The notes: generated by a model not told the origin, from the sequence alone. Counted from the stretch's first letter, positions 33,526 to 42,739 are shown. The stretch is 64,000 bases of DNA from MWBF01 sp040772005 (GCA_040772005.1 JAXGYZ010000002.1:558001-622000); one strand, 5' to 3'. Program-made: numbers and translations.

Positions 33526-35049
33526 TCAGTTCTGCGAAAGGCTTGTCTGCACTAACTTCTTCATCCACTGTTGTTTTCTCTGTGGTAGTCGCTTGCTCAA
33601 TGCCACGATTCCTGCGGCGAATAGGACAGGATACAAGAACCCTGGGCTTAGATAGCGATAGGTCACAAGGAGCCAAACGGCCAGCATCGCGCCGACCGCA
33701 AATTGGTAAGGGTCCTCGGCATAAGACACACGGGAGAGGAATCTGTCACACCTTACTGAAATGAAGGCAAGGATAACGCCAATCATGATGGGCCCTAGCC
33801 AGCCCCAACTCATGTAATATTGACCCACAATGCCTGGGAAGGTATTACCAGATTCTGTATAGATATCAATTCCCCAACGCATCAGGGTGTAGAACCACGC
33901 CACCTCGGTGGCGGGCTTATTTTCCCACAGGAAACGCGGGATGGGGGAGACTGCGAATTGAAGCAGGGCACTCTCCCGAAAATAGTCATGATAGCTTGGT
34001 ACTATTGCTACTGCGAGGGCAGTTTCAGAGAAGTAGTCGGTTGTACCGCTGAGTGTTGCCCAGTTGTCCAAAAGCAGATCGGCCGTCTCATATCGAGTGT
34101 AGCTGTATCGGAAGAGGAGTTGAAACTGCAACGCAAAAAACAACACTATGGTAAGGATCAATAAAACCGTAGTTGCATAAAACTTTGAGCGAGTCCAGGC
34201 TCTAGTGAATAGGAGAACAATGGCCGGGAGTAACATCATGGCTGTTAGTGAGCGTGTTCCCTGATCAAAGAAGAGAAGAACGGTAACGATCGATGCTACG
34301 AATGCACCTGCGATGCGCAGGCCGATTTTCACTCTTTTATCTTGTAGAACAACAAGAAGTAGACCTGCACCGGCTGTCATGGCACTTCTGGTCAGGTATA
34401 GGACTGCGCTGATGCGATTGCCCAGATTCTCCGTATACGTCCACGGTTTATCAACGGCTCGACTTTCCAAAATGCTACCAACAATGTCCCGAAAAGACAT
34501 GCCTGATAGCAGATATGGAAGGAAGCCTATCGCACAGGCCAAAAGGGCTATCGTTACCAGCACAGCAGGGTTGCTAGATGACACTGGTTGCTGCTCGGGG
34601 CTGTTGCGGCTCTGACGCCCGAATAATCGCGATGCTAGTACCCAGACGAAGAGAAACAGGGCAAGGTAAAGTATTGTAAGAAGGAGGGTTTCTTCGTGGA
34701 TGAATATCGGTAGTTCATCACTGAATCCGCTTGATGTCGTCCACAGGTTGAGTAGTCCGGGCAATGAATACCATCCCACGAAGCCAAGCATAATCATCAG
34801 TCTGCCCCATCGACGTGACTGGATACTCGGCATTGCGTGCTTTAGCAGGAGAGAAAGAGAAGCAGAAAAAAGCACAGCAGTGAGGAGACGAAGTGTAGTG
34901 TCGCCATGCGCTTGTAATACTACGGATATCAGTGCAGCAATGAGGGGCAGGGCAGCTAACCAAAAATCGAAGAGCATCTGACGAAAACCGCTCTTCCTGT
35001 CGGCACTCAATCGGCGCTTAGATGGCACTGCACGCACCAGAGGAGTCAT
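33526..35049 (-). CDS. Wzy-like O-antigen polymerase
   Basis: 507 residues, ATG 35049, six bases after the upstream stop. About twelve hydrophobic helices. A large extracytoplasmic loop near 350-410 is rich in Tyr and Trp (LLLDNWATLSGTTDYF, FLWENKPATEVAWFY). Paired Arg-containing loops (GTRSLTAMMLLP) fit Wzy polymerases, which are recognised by topology and context rather than sequence. The cluster also has a flippase, supporting a Wzx/Wzy pathway. The second polymerase-like protein at 23751 is better read as the ligase. Confidence 0.75.
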   Translation of the reverse strand: MTPLVRAVPSKRRLSADRKSGFRQMLFDFWLAALPLIAALISVVLQAHGDTTLRLLTAVLFSASLSLLLKHAMPSIQSRRWGRLMIMLGFVGWYSLPGLLNLWTTSSGFSDELPIFIHEETLLLTILYLALFLFVWVLASRLFGRQSRNSPEQQPVSSSNPAVLVTIALLACAIGFLPYLLSGMSFRDIVGSILESRAVDKPWTYTENLGNRISAVLYLTRSAMTAGAGLLLVVLQDKRVKIGLRIAGAFVASIVTVLLFFDQGTRSLTAMMLLPAIVLLFTRAWTRSKFYATTVLLILTIVLFFALQFQLLFRYSYTRYETADLLLDNWATLSGTTDYFSETALAVAIVPSYHDYFRESALLQFAVSPIPRFLWENKPATEVAWFYTLMRWGIDIYTESGNTFPGIVGQYYMSWGWLGPIMIGVILAFISVRCDRFLSRVSYAEDPYQFAVGAMLAVWLLVTYRYLSPGFLYPVLFAAGIVALSKRLPQRKQQWMKKLVQTSLSQN

Positions 35050-35055
35050 GCTGGC

Positions 35056-36081
35056 CTACTCACAGTCAACTTCTGTGTTCTCTCGACTACTAGTAGCATC
35101 GAGCAAGGATTCTACTTCATGTATGATGGAGGGCTCCTCAGTGGTTGATATGGTTTTCAGCCTGCTATGAGCAGATCGATAACAGCCTTTCATGATCTCT
35201 AGGCGAGCCAGTTCTAGTTCAAGCGGGGCATACTTGGTTGCCAGTTGACTTCCTGCCTTAAGAATCTGCCAGGCTCGTGCTACATCTCCATTCTCTAGTA
35301 AAGCCTTAGCAGTCCAAAAGTAGGTTGCTGGCTGACTATCATCTAGCTCCAGCGCGTGAAGAAAATGTATGATAGCCTTCTCAGTTTCGCCATGAAGAAG
35401 TTCTTTCTGTCCGAGCAGTGACTCAGAGGTCACGCTATGCTCGACCGCTTCAAAACTCTCACACGGATCTAGAATAATGCTGCTCTCACCGGTGCGAATA
35501 GCTTCCATGCACAGATACATATACATATGAGACTTGCGAGCATCCAGTGTGGGGTCGATGTCTTGTGCAATTTGAAAGTATTGTTTGGCAGCATCTTCAT
35601 CATGATCGAGTTCGATCTTAAGCCTCCCTTGCCCGACGTACCAAAGAGCTGAATCAGGGGTGAACTGTCGGAGTGTCAAGGCTTCTTCTGCCTTGCCCTG
35701 AGCTTCTAGAACTTGGCTGAAGTAAATGATGTCGGCTTCGTCTGGTGTTAGTCCACGTGAAAGGGCAAAGCGAAGCCAATTTGCCAGCACTTCACTACTC
35801 TCACATGACAGGAATAGGTAGCGCGTCAGCCGATACTTGCTAGTCGGCTGTGTCTCCATTGGTGGGGTCCTCAAAGAGGCTTCGTTGGATGGACAGAGTA
35901 ATCGCTTGGACTCCTGAGATAGGAGCGGCCATATCCCGGGTACATGATGGGGCAAACTGGAGCGCATTACAGACAAAGTTCGGAATGAAAGACGCAGAGT
36001 GTCCCAGGGAAAGCCAAGGACGGTAATACTGCATGCAACGAATATCGCGACGAGCGAAATGAAGAACCGGCGATCAGTCAT
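35056..36081 (-). CDS. TPR-like protein with N-terminal membrane anchor
   Basis: 341 residues from ATG 36081, overlapping the upstream stop by eight bases. One hydrophobic helix at ~5-25 (FFISLVAIFVACSITVLGF), then a helical region of degenerate tetratricopeptide repeats (about 130-330), for example ALWYVGQGRLKIELDHDEDA and ATYFWTAKALLENGDVARAW. No enzyme motif. TPR membrane proteins in Wzy-type loci may organise polymerase and ligase, but no function is shown here. Confidence 0.75.
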   Translation of the reverse strand: MTDRRFFISLVAIFVACSITVLGFPWDTLRLSFRTLSVMRSSLPHHVPGIWPLLSQESKRLLCPSNEASLRTPPMETQPTSKYRLTRYLFLSCESSEVLANWLRFALSRGLTPDEADIIYFSQVLEAQGKAEEALTLRQFTPDSALWYVGQGRLKIELDHDEDAAKQYFQIAQDIDPTLDARKSHMYMYLCMEAIRTGESSIILDPCESFEAVEHSVTSESLLGQKELLHGETEKAIIHFLHALELDDSQPATYFWTAKALLENGDVARAWQILKAGSQLATKYAPLELELARLEIMKGCYRSAHSRLKTISTTEEPSIIHEVESLLDATSSRENTEVDCE

Positions 36082-37276
36082 TGCGCAGTCCATCTTTGTT
36101 GCTGATGCTAGTTGCATCGATGATCTGCCTGACAGCTTCTCGAAAGCTTCGGCGGAAGGTTTCGGGTGAGTAGCGAGTGTCGGTTGCGTGCAGCACCTTT
36201 TCTGCGCGCCGACGGCAGTCGTCTGGGCTGGCGGTACTAGTCTCAACGATCACTGAGCGAACAGCCGCGACTGTCAGTGATTCGATGCGGTAGCCCCAGT
36301 CTTCCAGGTCGATATTTGCTGTGACCGGCAGGATGGGTATCAGCCCATGCGCCATGCACTCGATGACAGAGCCGGGCTGTCCTTCCGCACAGGTCGGCAG
36401 AATCACCCAATTGCACATCGCGGCCAGTTTTCTGAACTCCGGCGACCGCATCTTCACGTAACCATGGACATGAACATTTCTGTTCCCGCTGAGTTCAGCA
36501 GCAAAGGCACGAGCGAACTCGGGCTGAATGTGCTGGCAGACGTGAAGGTGGAGGTCGGTGTCGTGAAAGGCCTGGAGCAGCAGGTCAAGCCCCTTGTGAA
36601 CATTCCCGAGACCACTGAAGAACAAGAAATGCTTCCGCCCTGCCTCAAAATCCTTTTCAGCCAAGTTGATGCCATCGAGGGGATAAGCTGCGTTGCATAC
36701 GGATACTACATTCTTGAGATGAGCAAAAGTCTGCGCCGCAGCTTCGTTCCCCAGGCAGATCGTGCCATCTGACAGCCGGTGTGCCTCCTCTTCTATCGGT
36801 GAGCTGACACGCTCCGGGGGCAGCAGCACGCCCTTGCTAAGCGCGATATCAAAGAGACGTTGTGCGGCGCGAGTGTTTTGTTCGCGCCAATACAAGCCGG
36901 TTGCAAAGTAGACCGTGACGGGTCGATGGCTGAGTAAGCCGACTAGACGGGTAAAATTGAAGTTCGCATGCCCGATGAAAAGGTCGTAAGCGCGCGTAGG
37001 AATCCAACTCTGGTTGGTACAATCCACGATATCGACTTCGAACCCTAGTTCGTTCAGCGCACGAGGTATTTCCCTGGCGAGTCCCTGATTGCTGAACTGC
37101 GCGGGATCGCGAAATTTTGCTGGCAAGAGGAGAGGATGGACAAGATACGATACGAGCGCTCTGCGACTGGGAGTGCCCATACAGTATTCGCGGTAACCGC
37201 GGACTGTTCGGCGCTTAAGAAGCGCATAGAGGTATTCAAGGACTGCCGCACGCGGCTTTTGAGTACCTTCTTTCAC
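36074..37276 (-). CDS. GT4-like glycosyltransferase
   Basis: 400 residues starting at GTG 37276, which overlaps the flippase stop (GTGA). The C-terminal GT-B half is clear: HFLFFSGLGNVHKGLDLLLQ, NVHVHGYVKMRSPEF, and NWVILPTCAEGQPGSVIECM, whose EGxxxxxxE spacing fits retaining GT4 enzymes. The N-terminal half is divergent (AREIPRALNELGFEVDIVDC). Donor and acceptor unknown. Confidence 0.8.
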   Translation of the reverse strand: MKEGTQKPRAAVLEYLYALLKRRTVRGYREYCMGTPSRRALVSYLVHPLLLPAKFRDPAQFSNQGLAREIPRALNELGFEVDIVDCTNQSWIPTRAYDLFIGHANFNFTRLVGLLSHRPVTVYFATGLYWREQNTRAAQRLFDIALSKGVLLPPERVSSPIEEEAHRLSDGTICLGNEAAAQTFAHLKNVVSVCNAAYPLDGINLAEKDFEAGRKHFLFFSGLGNVHKGLDLLLQAFHDTDLHLHVCQHIQPEFARAFAAELSGNRNVHVHGYVKMRSPEFRKLAAMCNWVILPTCAEGQPGSVIECMAHGLIPILPVTANIDLEDWGYRIESLTVAAVRSVIVETSTASPDDCRRRAEKVLHATDTRYSPETFRRSFREAVRQIIDATSISNKDGLRND

Positions 37277-38667
37277 GACTTCAAGTCCAAGTCGGATAAA
37301 ATCTGCGCGCGTGTTGCGGATTCACTATTATCATTGCTCGAGGCATGCCAGCGCGCTCGTGAACGTTGGAATATCCACACAGTAATCGGCAGTTCGAGGA
37401 GTACAAGCACGCCTAGATATCCAGCACCTACACCTGTGGCTCCGTATGAGGGAGCCAATAACAAAGCGAGAGCGGCGATCACCATACTTCCTACCAGAAA
37501 CACACCCATCAGTGGTTCGCGCTTGTGGGCCCTCAAGTAGGTGGATAGGCCAGAAAGCACAGAACTCACCACCCCCGCGATGAGGAAGACGCCGGCGGGG
37601 CCGGGCGGCAATACTCTGCTCGCCAATGGATGCTGCAAGCCCTCCAGAAGCAAGATGAGTCCCCAGGCGCCCAGCGCCAGGACTAGACCTATTACAAGGG
37701 ACATGAACAACGAGCGAAAAAACGAACTATCCAGCTCACGCCACTTCCGCTCGGCTACAAGAACACCATAGCGTGGCGCCTTTGTCACGACCCAGTTCGA
37801 TGACATAGCCATTACGACGTTGGCGAGGGTGTTTGTCATTCCCATTTGACCAGCCACAGCCGGGCCGGCGCTCCGGAAGAGCACGGGGGTAAAGAGCTGG
37901 CTGGTAAAATATGTGCTGATCCAACTGACCGCAATACGCCATTGTATGGGCCAAACATCCTGCCGCCAAGCAATCCTGGGCCCATCGGGTGATATCAAGA
38001 AAGCCCGGCAGAATGCTGCGTAGCGATGGAGAAAGAAGACACTCCAGACCAACCCACACGCAGAAGCCAGTGGCAAAGTCCACAGCTTCGCGCCGGAGAT
38101 AATCGCGGCCCACAGCGCCAGGCCGTTAACGACTTGTTGAACCAACCTATAAAACCAGAATGGTGCGACCTCATTGCAGCCCTGCAATAGGTAAAAGAGG
38201 GGAGTCAGACATAAGTTCAGCCCTAAACCCAAACACAGGGCCAGCCACGGCAGTTGCCATTCGATGCCAGGAGTCGGCGTGCGAGAAAAAAACGCGTAAC
38301 CACCTGCACCGAGTCCCAGAACGACCAGAACCGCGGCGACACTATACCACTTCATGGATAGGCGACCCAGACTAATGAGTCGTGAACGCGCTGCTGCGTC
38401 TCCCTCAATGCGGAAGCCCGGTGCGAACTTCAGGCGTGCCCACTCATGACTTGCAAACTGAATGATAGCCTGACCAAGGCCCAGCTCGACAAGAAACTGT
38501 AACGCTGTAAGGCTGCCAAAGGTATAGTAATATCCTTGAAGTTCGGGCGTGAAACGCATTGCGATGAGCAGGGCAGTTATCGGGCCCAGAACAAGGGAAA
38601 CCAGATTGCCGAGCAGCGCGAACGCCACTGCGCGATCCATGTCCGCGCGACGGAGGAGATTCAGCAA
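37273..38667 (-). CDS. Wzx-like polysaccharide flippase (MATE/MOP superfamily)
   Basis: 464 residues if TTG 38667 is used; ATG 38640 (455 residues) is the alternative. Neither has a clear ribosome-binding site. The longer form keeps an LLRRADMDRAVAF segment that related flippases seem to conserve. Twelve or more helices, opening with NLVSLVLGPITALLIAMRF and GYYYTFGSLTALQFLVELGL. It would flip undecaprenyl-linked units outward. First gene of the overlapping low-GC run. Confidence 0.82.
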   Translation of the reverse strand: MLNLLRRADMDRAVAFALLGNLVSLVLGPITALLIAMRFTPELQGYYYTFGSLTALQFLVELGLGQAIIQFASHEWARLKFAPGFRIEGDAAARSRLISLGRLSMKWYSVAAVLVVLGLGAGGYAFFSRTPTPGIEWQLPWLALCLGLGLNLCLTPLFYLLQGCNEVAPFWFYRLVQQVVNGLALWAAIISGAKLWTLPLASACGLVWSVFFLHRYAAFCRAFLISPDGPRIAWRQDVWPIQWRIAVSWISTYFTSQLFTPVLFRSAGPAVAGQMGMTNTLANVVMAMSSNWVVTKAPRYGVLVAERKWRELDSSFFRSLFMSLVIGLVLALGAWGLILLLEGLQHPLASRVLPPGPAGVFLIAGVVSSVLSGLSTYLRAHKREPLMGVFLVGSMVIAALALLLAPSYGATGVGAGYLGVLVLLELPITVWIFQRSRARWHASSNDNSESATRAQILSDLDLKS

Positions 38668-38714
38668 TCGGGCACACCGATCAATTCACAAGGAGTTGCT
38701 GGTTCCACGGGTTC

Positions 38715-39590
38715 TCACCCCAGCCCCGTCTCCGCCAGCCGGATCAAATACTGGCCGTACTCGTTGCCGCGCATCAACTGCCCCTGGGCGAGCAGCGCGT
38801 CGCGCGTGATGTAGCCCATCCGGTAGGCGATTTCCTCGGGGCAGGAGATCATCATGCCCTGCCGCTCCTGGACGGCCTGGACGAAGCCGCTGGCCTGCAG
38901 GAGCGTCTCGTGCGTGCCGGCGTCCAGCCAGGCGACGCCCCGGCCCATCTGGTCGACGCGCAACTGGCCGCGCTCCAGGTAGGTGCGGTTGATGTCGGTG
39001 ATCTCGATCTCGCCGCGCGCGGAGGGGCGCAGGTTGGCCGCGATGTCGCTCACCTGGTCGTCGTAGAAGTAGAGGCCGGGCACGGCATAGTGCGACTTGG
39101 GGGCCTGCGGCTTCTCCTCGATGCTGATGGCGCGGCCGGACGCGTCGAACTCGACGACGCCGTAGCGCTGCGGGTCCCTGACCGGATACGCGAAGACGAG
39201 CGCGCCCTCGGTCAGGCCGGCCGCCGCGCGCAGTTGGGCGGGCAGGCCGTGGCCGTAGAAGATGTTGTCGCCGAGGATGAGGCAGGCCGGCTGGCCGGCG
39301 ACGAACTCGCGGCCGATGATGAAGGCGTCGGCCAGGCCGCGGGGGGTGGGCTGCTCGGCATACGCGAAGTGCAGGCCCCACTGGTCGCCCCCGCGCAGGA
39401 GCGTGCGGAACGCGGGCAGGGCCTCCGGTGAGCTGATGATGAGGATGTCGCGGATGCCCGCCAGCATGAGCATGGAGAGCGGGTAGTAGATCATCGGCTT
39501 GTCGTAGACCGGCAGCATCTGCTTGCTGACGGCCATCGTCAGGGGATAGAGCCGCGTCCCCGCCCCGCCGGCCAGGATGATACCTTTCAT
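38715..39590 (-). CDS. rmlA: Glucose-1-phosphate thymidylyltransferase
   Basis: 291 residues; ATG 39590 after GGGGAGG. Makes dTDP-glucose, the first step to dTDP-rhamnose and other deoxy sugars. Motifs: MKGIILAGGAGTRLYPLT, SKQMLPVYDKPMIYYP, LILGDNIFYG, VEFD and EEKP, DAGTHETL, full length for RmlA1. No rmlB, rmlC or rmlD follows here, so they must be elsewhere if the pathway is complete. High G+C, unlike the flippase gene just downstream. Its 5' flank carries one arm of the inverted-repeat element at 39600. Confidence 0.95.
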   Translation of the reverse strand: MKGIILAGGAGTRLYPLTMAVSKQMLPVYDKPMIYYPLSMLMLAGIRDILIISSPEALPAFRTLLRGGDQWGLHFAYAEQPTPRGLADAFIIGREFVAGQPACLILGDNIFYGHGLPAQLRAAAGLTEGALVFAYPVRDPQRYGVVEFDASGRAISIEEKPQAPKSHYAVPGLYFYDDQVSDIAANLRPSARGEIEITDINRTYLERGQLRVDQMGRGVAWLDAGTHETLLQASGFVQAVQERQGMMISCPEEIAYRMGYITRDALLAQGQLMRGNEYGQYLIRLAETGLG

Positions 39591-39599
39591 GACGCCTCC

Positions 39600-40164
39600 C
39601 CGAATAGGACACTGATTGAACTGATTGGACTGATCTTCATGTTCTTTTCAGATTCGGCTTCAGGTGATTCTCGAAGATCTTGCGCACAACGCGAGGCTTG
39701 GGACCGAAGTTGACGACCAGTCCGACCTCATAGGGCGTGGCTTTCAGATAGTTCAGCAGCTGCGCCGCATGGTCCGGTGATATCTCGCTGGCAGCCTTGA
39801 GCTCCAACAACACGAGGTCGTTCACGACGAGGTCGGCAAAGTACTCACCCACGATACAACCGTCGAAGAACACCGAGATCGGCCGCTGCTGCTGAACCTG
39901 CAGGCCATGCGCCCGGAGCCGCATGGCGAAGGCATTCTCATAGACCTTCTCCAGGAAGCCATAGCCCAGGGCGTTGTAGACGTCGTAGAATATCTGGATT
40001 ATCTGCCGGGTCAGCGCACTGTGCTTGTAAGTGGAGACCTCGTACGAACCCCGTTCCTCGTCCAGTTCGATCATGGTCACATCACTCATAAGACTGATGA
40101 CGCTAACTTATCAGAATCAGATCAGGTAAATCAGCGTCATCAGTTCAATCAGCGTCCTATTCGG
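39600..40164. mobile_element. 565-bp inverted-repeat element carrying a GxxExxY gene
   Basis: The 35-bp ends 39600-39634 and 40130-40164 are inverted copies of each other (30/35 matches; 25 of the outer 26). Each starts CCGAATAGGAC and continues in CTGATTGAACTGAT words. They enclose only the gene at 39637-40089, from 3 bp after the left arm to 40 bp before the right. A further inverted pair CTGATGACGCT (40094-40104)/AGCGTCATCAG (40133-40143) lies at the right end. No obvious target duplication. The element sits between rmlA and sat-cysC, 10 bp from the latter's stop. Confidence 0.6.
39637..40089 (-). CDS. GxxExxY family protein, PD-(D/E)XK nuclease-like
   Basis: 150 residues; ATG 40089 (or ATG 40074), no strong ribosome-binding site. 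The name-giving motif is G44-FL-E47-KV-Y50 in LGYGFLEKVYENA. A nuclease-like core follows: D86 in EYFADLVV and E96-L-K98 in LLELKAASE, the D...ExK signature. The family is widespread and of unknown function. Here it is bracketed by long inverted repeats (39600-39634, 40130-40164) and has no functional link with rmlA or sat-cysC, which fits an inserted selfish unit. Confidence 0.88.
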   Translation of the reverse strand: MSDVTMIELDEERGSYEVSTYKHSALTRQIIQIFYDVYNALGYGFLEKVYENAFAMRLRAHGLQVQQQRPISVFFDGCIVGEYFADLVVNDLVLLELKAASEISPDHAAQLLNYLKATPYEVGLVVNFGPKPRVVRKIFENHLKPNLKRT

Positions 40165-40174
40165 CGTTCTATTA

Positions 40175-41917
40175 TCAGCTGCCGTTGGCGCGGAGGAGGC
40201 CCTGGCGCGCGAGGTAGTCGATGATTTTGCGGGCGTTTTCCTCGGGCGTGTTGTTGACCGTGTCGAGCGTGATCTCGGGGTGCTCCGGCGCCTCGTAGGG
40301 GTCGTCGATGCCGGTGAAGCCCTTGATTTCCCCGCGGCGGGCCTTGGCGTACATGCCCTTGTAGTCGCGCTGCTCGCAGACCTCGAGCGGGGTGTCCACG
40401 AAGACCTCGACGAAGTGGTCGCTGCCGACCATCGCGCGCACTTCGTTGCGGATGGCGCGGTACGGGCTGATGGCCGCGCAGATGGTCGTGCCGCCGTGCC
40501 GCGTGATCTCCGCCGCGACCCAGCCGATGCGGCGGATGTTGGTGTCGCGGTCTTCCTTGGAGAAGCCCAGGCCCTTCGAGAGGTGCGTGCGCACCACGTC
40601 GCCGTCCAGCACGGTCAGCGTCTTGCCGAACTCCAGCAGAAGCTGGGTCAGCACCTCGGCGGTGGTCGACTTGCCCGCGCCGCTCAGCCCGGTGAACCAG
40701 ATGCAGACGCCCTGCTTGTGCCGCGGGGGGTAGCTCTCCGCCAGAATCTCGGCCACCTCGGGGCGGGTGAACCACTCGGGCAGCAGCCGGCCCGCGTTCA
40801 GGTAGTCGTTGCGCACCTGCGTGCCGGAGATGTCGGCGGTCTTCGCGCCTGCGGGCACCCTGCTGATCTCCTCGTAGCGGTCTTCTTCCGGCAGGTAGAC
40901 GAACTGGAGGAACGGGATCATCTTGACGCCCAGCTCGGCCTCGTGTTTGGCGACGAGTTCCTGCGCATCGTAGGGACCGTAGAAAGGCTTGCCGGTGGAG
41001 TCGTTGCCCGGCCCGGCGTGGTCCCGGCCCACAATCAGGTGGTTCGCGCCGTAGTTGCGGCGGATAATCGCGTGCCAGACGGCCTCGCGCGGGCCGGCCA
41101 GCCGCATCGCCAGCGGCAGCAGGGAGAGCAGGATGCGGTCCGGGTCGTAGTGGTTCTCGGCCAGCGCCTTATACGTGCGCACGCGGGTGAAATGGTCCAC
41201 GTCGCCGGGCTTGGTCATGCCGACGACCGGGTGCAGCAGCAGCACGCCATCGACCGACTGCGCGGCGCGCTTGGTCAGTTCCTCGTGGACGCGGTGCAGG
41301 GGATTGCGCGTCTGGAACGCGACGACATTCGGGTGGCCGAAGCCGGCCAGCCGCTCGCGCACCTGCGCCGGGGTCAGGCGGAGATCCTTGTAGTCATAAT
41401 GGGTGGGCAGTTGGAGCACCTGGAGCTTGCCGGAGATGTTCAGGCTGCCCCAGCGCACCATCTCGGCGACGAGCGGATGGCGCAGGTCGGTGGAGCCGAA
41501 GGCCTTCTGCGCGCATTCCTCCTTGTCCCACGGGTAGATTTCCTCGACCGTCATGACGGCGAGCAGCTCGTTCTTGGCGTTGCGGAGCGCGATATCGCGG
41601 CCGACCTGGATATCGGCGTTGGGCTCGACGGGCAGCGTGATCGGCAGCGGGAACAGCGTGCCATCGGCCAGCCGCATCTCATCCAGCACGCGCTGGTAAT
41701 CGGCCCGGCCCATGAAGCGGTCGAGGGGCGAGAAAGCGCCGGTCGCGAGCAGTTCCAGGTCGCAGACGATGCGCTCGGACACCTGCAGCGAGGGCAGCGT
41801 GCTGGCGTGCGCCTTGACATCGGCCAGCGCGTCCGCAGGGACCATGAGGTCAACCAGTTGGCCGCCGTAAGGCTCGATCAGCCGGGTGGGTGCAGACGTG
41901 GAAGACGGTGACGACAT
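40175..41917 (-). CDS. Bifunctional sulfate adenylyltransferase/APS kinase
   Basis: 580 residues, ATG 41917 with GGAGGA upstream. Residues 1-~390 are ATP sulfurylase: QTRNPLHRVHEELTKRA (QxRNPxHxxH), GRDHAGPGND and a C-terminal DISGTQVRNDYL. Residues ~400-575 are APS kinase: P-loop GLSGAGKSTTAEV, LDGDVVRTHLSKGLGFS and FVDTPLEVCEQRD. Converts sulfate to PAPS in two steps. This Sat-CysC order is known from several bacteria. The TauE/SafE permease gene lies just upstream on the same strand. PAPS could serve cysteine synthesis or sulfation of the surface glycans made next door. Confidence 0.95.
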   Translation of the reverse strand: MSSPSSTSAPTRLIEPYGGQLVDLMVPADALADVKAHASTLPSLQVSERIVCDLELLATGAFSPLDRFMGRADYQRVLDEMRLADGTLFPLPITLPVEPNADIQVGRDIALRNAKNELLAVMTVEEIYPWDKEECAQKAFGSTDLRHPLVAEMVRWGSLNISGKLQVLQLPTHYDYKDLRLTPAQVRERLAGFGHPNVVAFQTRNPLHRVHEELTKRAAQSVDGVLLLHPVVGMTKPGDVDHFTRVRTYKALAENHYDPDRILLSLLPLAMRLAGPREAVWHAIIRRNYGANHLIVGRDHAGPGNDSTGKPFYGPYDAQELVAKHEAELGVKMIPFLQFVYLPEEDRYEEISRVPAGAKTADISGTQVRNDYLNAGRLLPEWFTRPEVAEILAESYPPRHKQGVCIWFTGLSGAGKSTTAEVLTQLLLEFGKTLTVLDGDVVRTHLSKGLGFSKEDRDTNIRRIGWVAAEITRHGGTTICAAISPYRAIRNEVRAMVGSDHFVEVFVDTPLEVCEQRDYKGMYAKARRGEIKGFTGIDDPYEAPEHPEITLDTVNNTPEENARKIIDYLARQGLLRANGS

Positions 41918-41980
41918 AAGTATCGAGATTCCTCCGTACAGATAAGGTGCTGCGGCGCAGCGGAGCTGCGCGACAGGAAG

Positions 41981-42739
41981 TTACAGAGACAGGATGAGCG
42001 TGCGCACGTTCAGCACGACGATCACCAGGCCGACCAGCAGCATGAACGGCTTGTGCGGCAGCCTCTTCGCCACAATGGCGGCGAGCGGTGCAGCCAGCGC
42101 GCCGCCGATCAGCAGGCCCAGGATAATCTGGCCGTACTGCAGAAACTCGCCGGAGCCCAGCGCCAGGATGAACGTCAGGGACTGGGCCGTGGTCACGAAG
42201 AACTCGGTCATGTTGACCGAGCCGACGGTGAAGCGGGGCGAGTTTCCGCGTGCTACCAGGGTCGATGTGACGATCGGCCCCCAGCCGCCGCCGCCGATGG
42301 CATCCATGAAGCCGCCGAACAGGGCCAGCGGCGCCAGCCAGGACCGGACCGTGCGCGGGGCCAACGCGCGGAAGGCCCGATAGATGATGACCAGGCCCAT
42401 GACGGCCAGATACACGGCCACATAGGGTTTGATGATAGCGCCGTCGATTTCGGTCAGCAGGTACGCGCCTATCACGCCGCCGAGCATGCCGGGCAGCATC
42501 AACTGCTTCGCCAGGTCCAGATGGACATTGCCAAGCCGCCAGTGCGAGAAGCCCGAGATGCCCGTGGTCACGACTTCCGAGGCGTGGACTGCGGCGCTGG
42601 CGAAGCGCTGCGGGACGCCCAGGCTGTTCAGGATGGTGGTCGAGCTGACGCCGTAGGCCATGCCCAGAGCGCCGTCGATCATCTGTGCCACGAAACCGAC
42701 GACGACGAAGGCCCAGATCGGGATATCCTGAATGTCCAT
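41981..42739 (-). CDS. TauE/SafE family anion permease
   Basis: 252 residues, ATG 42739 after GGAAGGAAGG. Eight predicted helices with the family's two repeats: GFVAQMIDGALGMAYGV at the start and GGFMDAIGGGGWGPIVTS in the middle. Transports sulfite, sulfate or organosulfonates across the cytoplasmic membrane. The position 63 bp ahead of sat-cysC suggests sulfate import or sulfite export. Confidence 0.9.
   Translation of the reverse strand: MDIQDIPIWAFVVVGFVAQMIDGALGMAYGVSSTTILNSLGVPQRFASAAVHASEVVTTGISGFSHWRLGNVHLDLAKQLMLPGMLGGVIGAYLLTEIDGAIIKPYVAVYLAVMGLVIIYRAFRALAPRTVRSWLAPLALFGGFMDAIGGGGWGPIVTSTLVARGNSPRFTVGSVNMTEFFVTTAQSLTFILALGSGEFLQYGQIILGLLIGGALAAPLAAIVAKRLPHKPFMLLVGLVIVVLNVRTLILSL

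Noticed and set aside
40280..41911. 543-codon plus-strand frame opposite sat-cysC
   Set aside because: The minus strand carries clear ATP sulfurylase and APS kinase motifs; the plus frame is a shadow.
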